This document shows, piece by piece, positions 10,841 to 19,315 of a DNA stretch of 52,203 nucleotides. A program made the translations under genes and the position numbers. Origin of the DNA: Bacteroidales bacterium (GTDB taxonomy: Bacteria; Bacteroidota; Bacteroidia; Bacteroidales; UBA932); contig JAFROJ010000011.1 in NCBI GenBank assembly GCA_017429765.1, forward strand, positions 1-52,203, in the 5' to 3' direction. The notes below the pieces were generated by a model, which was given only the letters and a program-made list of their open reading frames with translations, did no database searches and was not told where the DNA came from. Position 1 is the first letter of the stretch; the number at the start of each line of letters is the position of its first letter.

Positions 10841-12328
10841 ATGAGAAAATTTTTATTCATCATTATAGCCCTTTCCGCCGCGGTTTCATGCTCCACTCGT
10901 TTCCCTGAGGGGACCGCTCGCGCGGACGAGCCGGCCGTCCTGTCTCCCGACTACACCGACGTGGTCGTGCCTTTCAATATCTCTCCTCTGGATTTCGTTA
11001 TCGGGAATCCCGGCAACCGTTTCGTGACCAGGTTCTCCGGAGCCAAAGGGGGAGAGGTCATTGTCTCCGGAAAGGAGGTCGAGATCGGCCTGAAAGAATG
11101 GAGAGCCTTGCTTGAGGAAAACAAGGGTTCTTCACTAAGGGTGGAAATCGCCGCTAGGAGAGAAGGTAATTGGGTGGCGCTCAATGAGTTCTCCATCAAT
11201 GTCTCCGAGGATCCGATCGACGGTTACCTGGTCTATAGGCTCTTGGCTCCATCGTATGAGTTCTACACCGCTTTCTCTATCCGCCAAAGGGATCTTTCCA
11301 CAGGAGAGGACAGGGAGGTTTACAACAACAGGATGCACTACAATCCGAAGGAGCAGCAGTGCATGAACTGCCACCAGTTCCAGAACGGCCGCACAGAGAA
11401 TTGGCAGATGCATGTACGCCAGGTTCTCGGCGGGACCCTTATAGTGACCGGCGACGAGGCGAGGAAGGTGAACCTGAAGACTGACTCCACCATTTCCGCC
11501 GGGGTTTATCCGGCCTGGCATCCTTCAGAGAGGCTCATCGCCTATTCGGTCAACAAGACACGTCAGTTCTTCCACGCCAAGAATATTCATAAGCTGGAGG
11601 TTCAGGACCCGGCCTCCGACTTGATAATGTACGATATCGACAAGAACGAGGTGAGTGTCGTGGCTGACGATCCCATGGCTTTCGAGACCTTCCCGACTTG
11701 GTCTCCCGACGGTAAGTGGCTGTACTATTCCTCGGCGAGGCAGCCAGAGATCGCCACTCTTCCGAGCGACAGCATCGCCATCTGCTTTGACAAGATCTAC
11801 TACGACATAGTCAGGAGGAGTTTCGACCCAGTGACAAGGAAGTTTGGCGACGAGGAACTGGTCTTCGACGCCAAGTCCTTGAGCCTAAGCGCGATGGAGG
11901 CGAGAATATCCCCTGACGGCAGGTATCTTCTGTTCTCTCTCGGGGAATATGGGACTTTCCATATCTGGCACCGTGGAAGCGACCTGTGGGTCAAGGATCT
12001 GGAGACAGGGGAGGTCTGGCCGCTGAAGGAGGCCAATAGCGATGACGCTGACAGTTTCCATAACTGGTCTTCCAACGGCCGCTGGATAGTCTTCACATCC
12101 AGAAGGGACGACGGCTTGTTCACCAGAACTTATTTCAGTCATATCGATAAGGACGGCAAAGCCGGCAAGGCTTTCATGCTTCCCCCGAGGGATCTGACCG
12201 GTAAACGCGACAGGGTCTATTCCTACAATGTCCCCGAGTTCACGGTGGAGCCTGTGAGGCAGAGTGTCAGGGATCTTTCAAGGATGATCAGCCAGCCGGC
12301 CATTCAGGCGGAGTTCTCTGGAGATTAG
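10841..12328 (+). CDS. Lipoprotein with a c-type haem motif and a TolB/PD40-like beta-propeller
   Basis: The product is 495 residues. A lipobox (AVSC, Cys17) predicts a lipoprotein. The N-terminal third is a beta-rich domain. C174-M-N-C177-H178 is a perfect CxxCH haem c attachment motif. It is followed by PD40/WD40-like blades with the TolB-type phrases AWHPSERLIAYSVN, TWSPDGKWLYYSS, RISPDGRYLLFSL and WSSNGRWIVFTSRRD. A single covalently bound haem on a propeller suggests electron transfer or haem-based sensing, but no partner oxidoreductase is adjacent. No cytochrome c maturation genes occur in the window. It is the last gene of the operon and is followed by a shared terminator. Confidence 0.82.
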   Translation: MRKFLFIIIALSAAVSCSTRFPEGTARADEPAVLSPDYTDVVVPFNISPLDFVIGNPGNRFVTRFSGAKGGEVIVSGKEVEIGLKEWRALLEENKGSSLRVEIAARREGNWVALNEFSINVSEDPIDGYLVYRLLAPSYEFYTAFSIRQRDLSTGEDREVYNNRMHYNPKEQQCMNCHQFQNGRTENWQMHVRQVLGGTLIVTGDEARKVNLKTDSTISAGVYPAWHPSERLIAYSVNKTRQFFHAKNIHKLEVQDPASDLIMYDIDKNEVSVVADDPMAFETFPTWSPDGKWLYYSSARQPEIATLPSDSIAICFDKIYYDIVRRSFDPVTRKFGDEELVFDAKSLSLSAMEARISPDGRYLLFSLGEYGTFHIWHRGSDLWVKDLETGEVWPLKEANSDDADSFHNWSSNGRWIVFTSRRDDGLFTRTYFSHIDKDGKAGKAFMLPPRDLTGKRDRVYSYNVPEFTVEPVRQSVRDLSRMISQPAIQAEFSGD

Positions 12329-12345
12329 ACCTTTATTAATATAAT

Positions 12346-12377
12346 AAAAGAGGACGGCCGTCGGGCCGCCCTCTTTT
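12346..12377. terminator. Bidirectional terminator between the lipoprotein operon and susD
   Basis: AAAAGAGGACGGCC and GGCCGCCCTCTTTT form a 14-bp stem with one mismatch, a GTCG loop, and A/T tracts on both sides. It can serve both convergent transcripts. Confidence 0.85.
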
Positions 12378-12396
12378 GGCCTATGAGCCTTGGCTA

Positions 12397-14157
12397 TTAA
12401 TAGCCAGGGTTCTGTGTGAGGTTGCTGTTCAGGCTGAGGACCGAGACAGGGATCGGGAACACGGTGGTGTAGCCGGTGCTGTCATAGACCCAGTCGGAGG
12501 CGACGATGGCGTGCTTCACGCCGTCGTACTTGTCCTCGTCGGCCTCGGTGTAGGTCCCGAAGCGGACCTGGTCGCCGCGGCGTCCCATGGTCTCCCAGAT
12601 CTCCTCACGGATCTTCTCGTCGAGGATGTCCTTGATGGTGATGTCGTCAAGAGTGTCGACACCGACCCTGGAGCGCACCTGGTTGACAAGGGCGAGAGCC
12701 TCGGCCTTCTTGCCAAGACGGTACTGGGCCTCGGCGGCGAGGAGGAGCATGTCGGCGTAGCGGAAGATGACACGGTCAGCGTTGAAGTAGTTCTGGCCCG
12801 AGGTCGTCGGGTCATACTCGTACTTCTTGATACGCACACCGGCCCACTTCACGAGGTACAGGCCCCAAGGGTCGCTGTAGTCGTCGGTGGAGAAGTCGTT
12901 GCGGGCCTCATAGCCGATGTAGACACCCTCGGGATACTTGTCCTCGGACACGCCGGCGTTCACGATGACACCGTTGACCGAGCAAGGCCCGTAGAAGAAG
13001 GAGATCTCGAAACGAGGGTCGTCGCACTCGAATGTGGAGGCGGAGAGGTTGCTCGTGTTGATGTCCTCCTTGTAGTCGAACACGTTCAGGGCGTGGACCG
13101 TGGCGGCTGTCCCGTTCCATGAGGAGAAGCCGATGGTCTTGGCGTGGTTGTAGTGCAGCGAGCGGGTCACCTGGGTGTCGGAAGTACGGTGGACGTTGTC
13201 ATCCATAGGCTCGACGAAGATGTTCTCCTTGGAGGACTCGTTGCCGGTCTTGAAGTTGTCCTTGAAGCTGGCGGCGAGCTCGTAGCCCTCGGCCTTGATC
13301 TGCTCCTGGCAGTAGACGACGGTCTCCCAGGCGTTCATGGTCTTCCCGTTGACGGTGATCTTGGCGTTGTTGCCGGCGGCGGTGACACCGGGCTCAACCT
13401 TGGCGATCCCTCCGGTGAACTGACCCTGGTTCCAGTTGTCCTGCGTGAAGACGGCCGCGTTGATGGCGAGGCGGGCGAGCATGGCGTAGGCGACGGCCTT
13501 TGTCATACGGGCGTAGTACTCGCTGTTGACATCCTGGCTCTTCGCGGAGGGCAGCAGAGGGATGATGTCGGTGATCTCGTCGCGGACGAAGGCGTAGCCC
13601 TCGCTGCGGGTAGCCTGCTTCACGTCGCCGATGCCGGCGTCAGGGGAGGTGACGATCGGGATGCGCCCGAAGAAGTCGACCAGCCACATGTAGTAGAAGG
13701 CGCGGATGCCGCGGACCTCGGCCATGTAGGCGTCGACGACAGTGGCGTCCAGAGAGTTGAGAGCCTTGATGTCCTCGAGCTTCTTCAGCGAGGAGTTACA
13801 GAGGGCGATGTCCGAATAGGAGTTGTTCCAAAGGCTCCTGATGTAGTCTGTCGAGGGGTCCCACCTGTGAAGGAAGGCGTTCTGGTGCTTTCCGCCGTCG
13901 ACCCAGTCACCCTGGCGCCCCGGGAGGAAGAGCACGTCGGCGGTGAACTCCGACATGTAGTTGTAGTTGTCGTCACCGCCCTTGAAACGGCTGTTCAGCT
14001 TGTTGTACAAGCTCGCGACAGTGTTGACGTAAACGAGCGTGGCGCTCTTGTAGGCCTCGCCCTCGTCGAATTTGCTCAACGGAGTCTCATCGAGGGAGCA
14101 ACCGGCCATAAGGAAAGTCAGGGCCAGAACAGCAGCGCTATAGATAAATTTCTTCAT
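12397..14157 (-). CDS. SusD/RagB-family nutrient-binding outer membrane lipoprotein
   Basis: The product is 586 residues. The lipobox MAGC (Cys20) and the following SLDETPLSKFDEGEAYKS are typical of SusD proteins. The TPR-like helical region includes VRGIRAFYYMWLVDFFGRIPIV (about 142-163), and the C-terminal RagB/SusD domain carries YNHAK, VIFRYADMLLLAAEAQYRLGK and EIWETMGRRGDQVRFG. It should cap the SusC channel and capture the glycan or other ligand at the cell surface. It lies 23 bases downstream of the susC gene, the standard order. No SusE/F or glycoside hydrolase gene is in the operon, so the ligand cannot be named. Confidence 0.95.
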   Translation of the reverse strand: MKKFIYSAAVLALTFLMAGCSLDETPLSKFDEGEAYKSATLVYVNTVASLYNKLNSRFKGGDDNYNYMSEFTADVLFLPGRQGDWVDGGKHQNAFLHRWDPSTDYIRSLWNNSYSDIALCNSSLKKLEDIKALNSLDATVVDAYMAEVRGIRAFYYMWLVDFFGRIPIVTSPDAGIGDVKQATRSEGYAFVRDEITDIIPLLPSAKSQDVNSEYYARMTKAVAYAMLARLAINAAVFTQDNWNQGQFTGGIAKVEPGVTAAGNNAKITVNGKTMNAWETVVYCQEQIKAEGYELAASFKDNFKTGNESSKENIFVEPMDDNVHRTSDTQVTRSLHYNHAKTIGFSSWNGTAATVHALNVFDYKEDINTSNLSASTFECDDPRFEISFFYGPCSVNGVIVNAGVSEDKYPEGVYIGYEARNDFSTDDYSDPWGLYLVKWAGVRIKKYEYDPTTSGQNYFNADRVIFRYADMLLLAAEAQYRLGKKAEALALVNQVRSRVGVDTLDDITIKDILDEKIREEIWETMGRRGDQVRFGTYTEADEDKYDGVKHAIVASDWVYDSTGYTTVFPIPVSVLSLNSNLTQNPGY

Positions 14158-14180
14158 GATCTTCTATGTATTTGTTGTCC

Positions 14181-17144
14181 TTAGAATTTGACCGAAAGCA
14201 TTGCCGTGAAAGTGCGCATGATCGGGAAGACGTTGTTGTCGATACCGCCGCCGATCGAGGCGTTGTTCAGGATCGGGGTCAGGCCGGAATAACCGGTGAA
14301 AGTATAGACATTGTTGCAGGAGAGGGCGAACCTCAGTCCCTTGACGTAGCTCAGCCCGAGCTTGGCGGCGGGGAGGTTGTAGCCGAGAGTGATGTACTCG
14401 AGGTTGACATAGTCACCCTTCTCAAGCCAGTAGGAGGTGTGCTGCGCGTTGTAGACGCCGAGCTCTTCCGCGGACTTCAGGACGTTGTAGGTCGGGAAGG
14501 CTCCGAGGTTGGAGAGACGCAGGCTGGTGAAGTTGTAGATGTGGTGCCCGAAAGCGCCGTTCAACTGCGTGGAGAGATCCCAGTTCTTGTAGCGGAAGGT
14601 GCCTCCGAAGCTGGCGACCACCTTAGGCGTGGCCTGTCCGAGGAACTCGCGGTCTCCCTCGTCGTCGAGGGTGATACCACCGTCACCGTTGACGTCCTTG
14701 ACCTGGTAGGTCTTCTTTCCTGTGTCGTCTGTCTTGAAGCCGTCGTGGACGGGGAGACGGAAGATGTTGACAGGATAGCCCTCGGTCATGTAGACGACGT
14801 TGGTGTTGGAGGTCAGACCGTTACAGCTGGCGCTCGCGAGAGCGATGTACTTGGAGGTGGTCAGCTCCTGTCCCTGGTAGGTTCCGGAGAGGCTGACGAG
14901 CTTGTTCTTCTGGAACGCGACGTTGCCCTGGAGGGTCAGTCCCATCTCCTTAGTCTCGATGGGGGCCCCGTGGAGGCCGATCTCGAGACCGTTGTTGGTC
15001 ATCTCACCCATGTTGGCGAGGAGCTCGGTGTAGGTGAACGGAGGGACAGGGACCTGGTAGGTGTAGAGGAGGTCCCTCGTGGTGGACATGTAGGCGTCGA
15101 TGGTCCCGCTGAACCTGCCGCGCCACATCGAGAAGTCGATACCGGCGTCGAAGGTGTACTTGGTCTCCCACTTCAGGTCCGGGTTGGGGTTGGAGTCGAG
15201 AGCGTAAGTGGTGACGGTGGCGCCGTTGTAGGTGGTGGTTCCTGAAGGGGACATCAAGGACAGCGACCTGTAAGCGGAGATGGCGTCCTGGTTACCGGTG
15301 ACACCGTAGCCGACGCGGAGCTTCAGGTTGTTGAAGAGCCTCTGGTTCTTCATGAAGGACTCGTTGGAAATGAGCCAGGCGGCGGAAGCCGAGGGGAAGA
15401 AGCCCCACTTGTGGTTGGCCCCGAGCTTGGAGGAACCGTCGGCGCGGGCGTTGACCGTGATGACGTAGCGGTTGTCGAACATATAGTTCAGACGTCCGAG
15501 GTAGGACATGAGCCTGTTCTCGGAGGCCGAGGACTGGACGTTGCCCCACTTGACGGTGGAACCCGCCTGCATGTTATTGTAGAGGAAGTAGTCAGTCTCG
15601 AAGCCGGTGACCTGGGAATAGTCGTACCAATCGGTGTACTTCTGGGCCTCGGCCAGTCCGAGGGCGCTGATGGCGTGCTTGCCGATGGTCTTGTTGTAGG
15701 CGAGCTGGAAGCTGGCCATCCCGCTGGTTCCCCTGGAGGTGGAGACGTTGGCCTCACCACGCGCGACCCTGTAGCTCTTCACATCGTGAGGATAGTAGTT
15801 GCGGGAGAGGGTGTTGTTGTAGTTGAACGACCCGAAGACGCTGGCGGTCAGGCCCTCAAGGATCTTGTAGGTGGCGCGGCCGCTGGCGACAACGCGGGCG
15901 GACTCGTTCTTCTTTGTGTAGTCGAGATAGTCACCGGGGTGGGTGATGGTCTCGGCGTTGGGGTCATAGTCCCACAGTCCGGTCGTGGTGTTGCGATGTC
16001 CGGGGAAGGTGGGGTTGTAGGCCGCCGCTCCGGTGAATATACCTCCGTCGACCCTGTCCATTTCCATCAGGGAAGCCATGATGTTCATCTCGAGGGTGAG
16101 CCTGTCCTTCAGACCCTTCTGGGTGGCGGACATGCGGAGATTGTAGTTGGTGTTGTTCGAGTTCTTCACGATAAAGTCACGCTGTCTGATGCCGAGGGAG
16201 GCGTTCATGTTGGACTTGGCGTTTCCTGAGGTGAAGGAGAGGTTGTGGTTGTTCTGGGTCACAAGGTCGTTCATGATCCAGTCCATCCAGTAGGTGTCGT
16301 CACCCATGTCGATTCCGGCCCCGCCGAACTTGCCCGTGTTCAGGGCCCTGTACTCGGAGGCGTTGAGAACCTGGAGTTTCTTGTAGGGGTTGGAGACACC
16401 GAACTGTCCGCGGTACTCGATCTGCTGGCGTCCCTCGCGGCCCTTCTTGGTGGTCACGACAATGACACCGGCGGCTCCGCGGGATCCGTACTGGGCGGTC
16501 TCGGAGGCGTCCTTGAGGACGGTGATCTCCTGGATGTCATCCGGTGAGAGCGAGAAGAGCATTCCCACATCGCCGAACACGCCGTCCATGATCACGAGAG
16601 GGGAGTTACCTCCTGAGAGGGAGGTCGTTCCACGGATACGGAGGGTGGGGTTGTCCTGGATGTTGCCACCGTTGGAGGAGATGACGAGTCCGGGGACCTT
16701 GCCGCGGATGGCGTCGACCGCGGTCGAGACGTAACCCGTGTTCATGTTCTCCTCGGTGATGCGCTCGACGGCACCGGTGATGGTGCGCTTGTTACCGACG
16801 GCGTAACCGACGACCACAGTCTCATCGAGGGAGGTTGTCTCCTCGACAAGCGTCACGTTGATGACAGTGCGCGTCCCGATGGCGATCTCCTGGCTCTCAT
16901 AGCCGATGCAGGAAACCGCGAGAACCGGGTTGGCCTGTGTGTAATTGAAGGAATACTTTCCATCGAGGTCTGTGGAGACTCCGGTGGTGGTTCCCTTGAT
17001 CATGACGGTCACACCCGGAATGGGCGAGCCATCTTCACCTTTTACGGTTCCGCTGACGCTCTTCTGCTGCGCGAAAGCGGCCACGCCGATAAGGAGCGCC
17101 GCGGCGGAGAGGAACATCGCTTTTAGCGAAAAAGATTTGGTCAT
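14181..17144 (-). CDS. SusC/RagA-family TonB-dependent outer membrane transporter
   Basis: The product is 987 residues. I start at the ATG at 17144, giving a clean signal peptide (MTKSFSLKAMFLSAAALL, cleavage near AFAQ); an upstream ATG at 17204 would add 20 residues that do not look like a signal sequence. Residues about 27-110 are a carboxypeptidase-regulatory-like domain (GTVKGEDGSPIPGVTVMIKG). The TonB-box region DETVVVGYA is followed by a plug domain (PGLVISSNGGNIQDNPTLRIRG is abridged here by region, about 150-260), and the rest is a 22-stranded barrel ending in an aromatic residue (SVKF). It imports a substrate delivered by SusD using TonB energy. Confidence 0.96.
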   Translation of the reverse strand: MTKSFSLKAMFLSAAALLIGVAAFAQQKSVSGTVKGEDGSPIPGVTVMIKGTTTGVSTDLDGKYSFNYTQANPVLAVSCIGYESQEIAIGTRTVINVTLVEETTSLDETVVVGYAVGNKRTITGAVERITEENMNTGYVSTAVDAIRGKVPGLVISSNGGNIQDNPTLRIRGTTSLSGGNSPLVIMDGVFGDVGMLFSLSPDDIQEITVLKDASETAQYGSRGAAGVIVVTTKKGREGRQQIEYRGQFGVSNPYKKLQVLNASEYRALNTGKFGGAGIDMGDDTYWMDWIMNDLVTQNNHNLSFTSGNAKSNMNASLGIRQRDFIVKNSNNTNYNLRMSATQKGLKDRLTLEMNIMASLMEMDRVDGGIFTGAAAYNPTFPGHRNTTTGLWDYDPNAETITHPGDYLDYTKKNESARVVASGRATYKILEGLTASVFGSFNYNNTLSRNYYPHDVKSYRVARGEANVSTSRGTSGMASFQLAYNKTIGKHAISALGLAEAQKYTDWYDYSQVTGFETDYFLYNNMQAGSTVKWGNVQSSASENRLMSYLGRLNYMFDNRYVITVNARADGSSKLGANHKWGFFPSASAAWLISNESFMKNQRLFNNLKLRVGYGVTGNQDAISAYRSLSLMSPSGTTTYNGATVTTYALDSNPNPDLKWETKYTFDAGIDFSMWRGRFSGTIDAYMSTTRDLLYTYQVPVPPFTYTELLANMGEMTNNGLEIGLHGAPIETKEMGLTLQGNVAFQKNKLVSLSGTYQGQELTTSKYIALASASCNGLTSNTNVVYMTEGYPVNIFRLPVHDGFKTDDTGKKTYQVKDVNGDGGITLDDEGDREFLGQATPKVVASFGGTFRYKNWDLSTQLNGAFGHHIYNFTSLRLSNLGAFPTYNVLKSAEELGVYNAQHTSYWLEKGDYVNLEYITLGYNLPAAKLGLSYVKGLRFALSCNNVYTFTGYSGLTPILNNASIGGGIDNNVFPIMRTFTAMLSVKF

Positions 17145-17216
17145 AATGGTAAAATTTGGTTTGTAAGATATGATTGAAATGTTTGAGTTTTCTGACATAA
17201 TCACCTAATAAACGTA

Positions 17217-17247
17217 CAAAAATAATCAAAATGAAACGTTTTCGCAA
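17217..17247 (-). promoter_or_regulatory. Promoter of the susC-susD operon
   Basis: On the minus strand TTG (17245-17247) is followed after 20 bases by TATTTTTG (17217-17224), a full match to the Bacteroidota consensus. The leader to the ATG at 17144 is about 70 bases. No ECF-sigma or hybrid two-component regulator is adjacent. Confidence 0.65.
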
Positions 17248-17351
17248 CTTGTTTAACGTTTTATTAATATTAAATGAATATTAAATGAGAGAAAGTTTGA
17301 ATGATTCGGTAGAAAAATGTCATATTTGCATATCACAATCTCAACAAGCCA

Positions 17352-17915
17352 GTGTCTCATCGTAAACTATCGAATCTGGAATTACGGAGGGTGAGCCCCG
17401 AGGAGTACCGGGAATCGCCAGACTCCGGCGTCGTGGTGGCGCTGGACAACATCCGCAGCGCGCATAATGTCGGCTCGGTTTTCCGCACCTGCGACGCTTT
17501 CAAGGTGGACAAGCTGTGGCTATGCGGGATTTGCGCGACCCCTCCGTCGGCAGAGATCCGGAAATCCGCCCTCGGCGCCGAGGAGAGCGTGCCTTGGGAA
17601 TATTCAAAAAGCACCTTGGAGGTCGTGGGGAGGCTGCGCTCCGAGGGGTACACTGTCGTCAGTGTCGAGCAGACTGTGGGGTCGGTGAGCCTCAATGACT
17701 TCGTCCCCGATCGCCCGGATCCCGGGACGGGAGCGGGCGGGAGGTACGCCTTCATATTCGGGAACGAGGTGGACGGGGTGAGCCAGGAGGTCGTGGACGC
17801 CTCTGATCTCACGCTCGAGATCCCGCAGTTCGGGACAAAACACTCATTGAACGTCTCCGTCTCCGTGGGTGTTGTCCTTTGGCATATCACAAACCTGAGA
17901 ATGAATAATCATTAA
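17352..17915 (+). CDS. TrmH/SpoU-family RNA 2'-O-methyltransferase
   Basis: The product is 187 residues with a GTG start; no ATG is available near the conserved N-terminal block LRRVSPEEYRES. The SPOUT motifs are visible: ALDNIRSAHNVGSVFRTCDAF (motif 1, about 29-50), YAFIFGNEVDGVSQEVV (motif 2, about 129-145) and IPQFGTKHSLNVSVSVGV (motif 3, about 156-174). It should methylate a ribose in tRNA or rRNA using SAM; the exact nucleotide cannot be read from the sequence. The short length, with no N-terminal substrate-binding domain, fits the TrmL/TrmH-like minimal class. It lies 11 bases before the MFS gene. Confidence 0.88.
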   Translation: MSHRKLSNLELRRVSPEEYRESPDSGVVVALDNIRSAHNVGSVFRTCDAFKVDKLWLCGICATPPSAEIRKSALGAEESVPWEYSKSTLEVVGRLRSEGYTVVSVEQTVGSVSLNDFVPDRPDPGTGAGGRYAFIFGNEVDGVSQEVVDASDLTLEIPQFGTKHSLNVSVSVGVVLWHITNLRMNNH

Positions 17916-17926
17916 ACAACAACACG

Positions 17927-19288
17927 ATGCCGAACAAGAAGAAAATGTCTTTCTGGGACATGTGGAACCTGAGTTTCGGGTTCTTCGGAGTGCAGATAGC
18001 CTATGCCCTGCAGAGCGCCAACATCAGCAGGATTTTCGCGACCCTGGGAGCCGATCCTCACCAACTGAGCTTTTTCTGGATACTTCCCCCCTTGATGGGA
18101 ATGATCGTGCAGCCCCTGATCGGGAAATATTCCGACAGGACCTGGTGCAAGATGGGCCGCAGGAAGCCGTATCTCCTCGCGGGCGCCATCGTGGCCGTGC
18201 TGGTGATGGTTTTCCTGCCGAACGCCGGCAGCCTGAGTTTCTCCTCCCGGCTGATCCTTGGACTGAACGGGGCCATGTGGTTCGGCCTCTTCTCATTGAT
18301 ATTCCTTGACACGTCCATCAATGTGGCCATGCAGCCTTTTAAGATGATGGTGGGAGACATGGTGAGCGAGGAGCAGAAGGCCGAGGCCTATTCGATCCAG
18401 TCGCTCCTGTGCAACGCCGGGAGCCTCGTGGGCTATCTGTTCCCGATTTTCTTCACATGGATCGGCATAGCCAACATCGCCCCTAAGGGGCAGATCCCGC
18501 CGTCGGTGATCTGGAGTTTCTACGGGGGAGCGGCGATACTGATCGTCTGTGTGATGTACACCTTCCTGAAAGTCAAGGAGATGAATCCGCAGGAGTACGC
18601 CGAGTTCCACGGGATAGAAGATCCTTCGGCTTCGCTCAGGATGACAGAAGGGAAAGGGATGACAGAAAGGAAAGAGGGCCTCTTCAATCTCCTTCTGCAT
18701 GCCCCCAAGACCTTCTGGACCGTGGGTCTCGTGCAGTTCTTCTGCTGGGCCGCCTTCATGTACATGTGGACATATTCCAACGGCACCATCGCCGCGAATT
18801 GCTGGAACGCCACCGACACCGCCTCCGAAGGTTACCAGGCCGCCTGGAACTGGGTTGGCGTCGTCTTCGCCGTCCAGGCCGTCGGATCCATCCTCTGGGC
18901 GATAGTGATCCCGAGGTTCAAGTCCCTTAGACTCGCCTACGTCGTCAGCCTCCTTCTGGGAGCCGCCGGTTTCATCTCAGTCGCCTTCGTCCACAACCAG
19001 TATGTCCTGTTCCTGTCATATTTCCTGATCGGAGCGGCTTGGGCCGCCATGCTCGCGCTGCCTTTCACCCTGCTTACCAACGCTCTCAAGGGCGAGCACA
19101 TGGGCAGCTATCTCGGCCTGTTCAATTGCACCATCTGTCTTCCCCAGATAGTGGCCGCCGCCCTCGGGGGAGTCGTCCTTAAACTCTGCGGAAGCGTCCA
19201 GGCCAACATGATGATAATCGCCGGAGTCCTCCTGATCCTCGGTGCCTTGTGCGTCCGCCTCGTCTCCGAGAAGAGCCGCCAGGCCTGA
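17927..19288 (+). CDS. MFS sugar transporter of the maltose/SLC45-like type
   Basis: The product is 453 residues with twelve predicted membrane segments. It starts with KMSFWDMWNLSFGFFGVQIAYALQ and carries the cytoplasmic motif GKYSDRTWCKMGRRKPYLL between segments 2 and 3, typical of sugar:proton or sugar:cation symporters near alpha-glucan genes. It is placed 27 bases before the double-GH13 lipoprotein, supporting uptake of maltose or malto-oligosaccharides. The central cytoplasmic loop (residues 232-249, DPSASLRMT then EGKGMTERK) is encoded by a REP-like element inserted in frame (18620-18667), which has not broken the gene. Confidence 0.85.
   Translation: MPNKKKMSFWDMWNLSFGFFGVQIAYALQSANISRIFATLGADPHQLSFFWILPPLMGMIVQPLIGKYSDRTWCKMGRRKPYLLAGAIVAVLVMVFLPNAGSLSFSSRLILGLNGAMWFGLFSLIFLDTSINVAMQPFKMMVGDMVSEEQKAEAYSIQSLLCNAGSLVGYLFPIFFTWIGIANIAPKGQIPPSVIWSFYGGAAILIVCVMYTFLKVKEMNPQEYAEFHGIEDPSASLRMTEGKGMTERKEGLFNLLLHAPKTFWTVGLVQFFCWAAFMYMWTYSNGTIAANCWNATDTASEGYQAAWNWVGVVFAVQAVGSILWAIVIPRFKSLRLAYVVSLLLGAAGFISVAFVHNQYVLFLSYFLIGAAWAAMLALPFTLLTNALKGEHMGSYLGLFNCTICLPQIVAAALGGVVLKLCGSVQANMMIIAGVLLILGALCVRLVSEKSRQA
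18620..18667. repeat. REP-like element inside the MFS gene
   Basis: Read on the minus strand, 18620-18646 is TGTCATCCTGAGCGAAG followed by CCGAAGGATC, nearly the same as the intergenic element at 42331-42356. A second partial copy of GGATGACAGAA follows at 18657-18667. The insertion keeps the reading frame and encodes DPSASLRMTEGKGMTERK in the central loop of the transporter. Confidence 0.75.
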
Positions 19289-19315
19289 CCTTTGATACTA
19301 ATAAACAACTTGAAA

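Noticed and set aside
13144-16547. Several long plus-strand open frames opposite susC and susD
   Set aside because: They are antisense shadows. Their products are low-complexity V/G/E/D-rich strings, while the minus-strand SusC and SusD proteins are full length.
17296-17338. Promoter for the TrmH-family gene (TTTG at 17296 and CATATTTG at 17331)
   Set aside because: The spacer would be 31 bases, far from the usual 17-23, and the -7 box has a mismatch at its first base. I did not list it as a feature.
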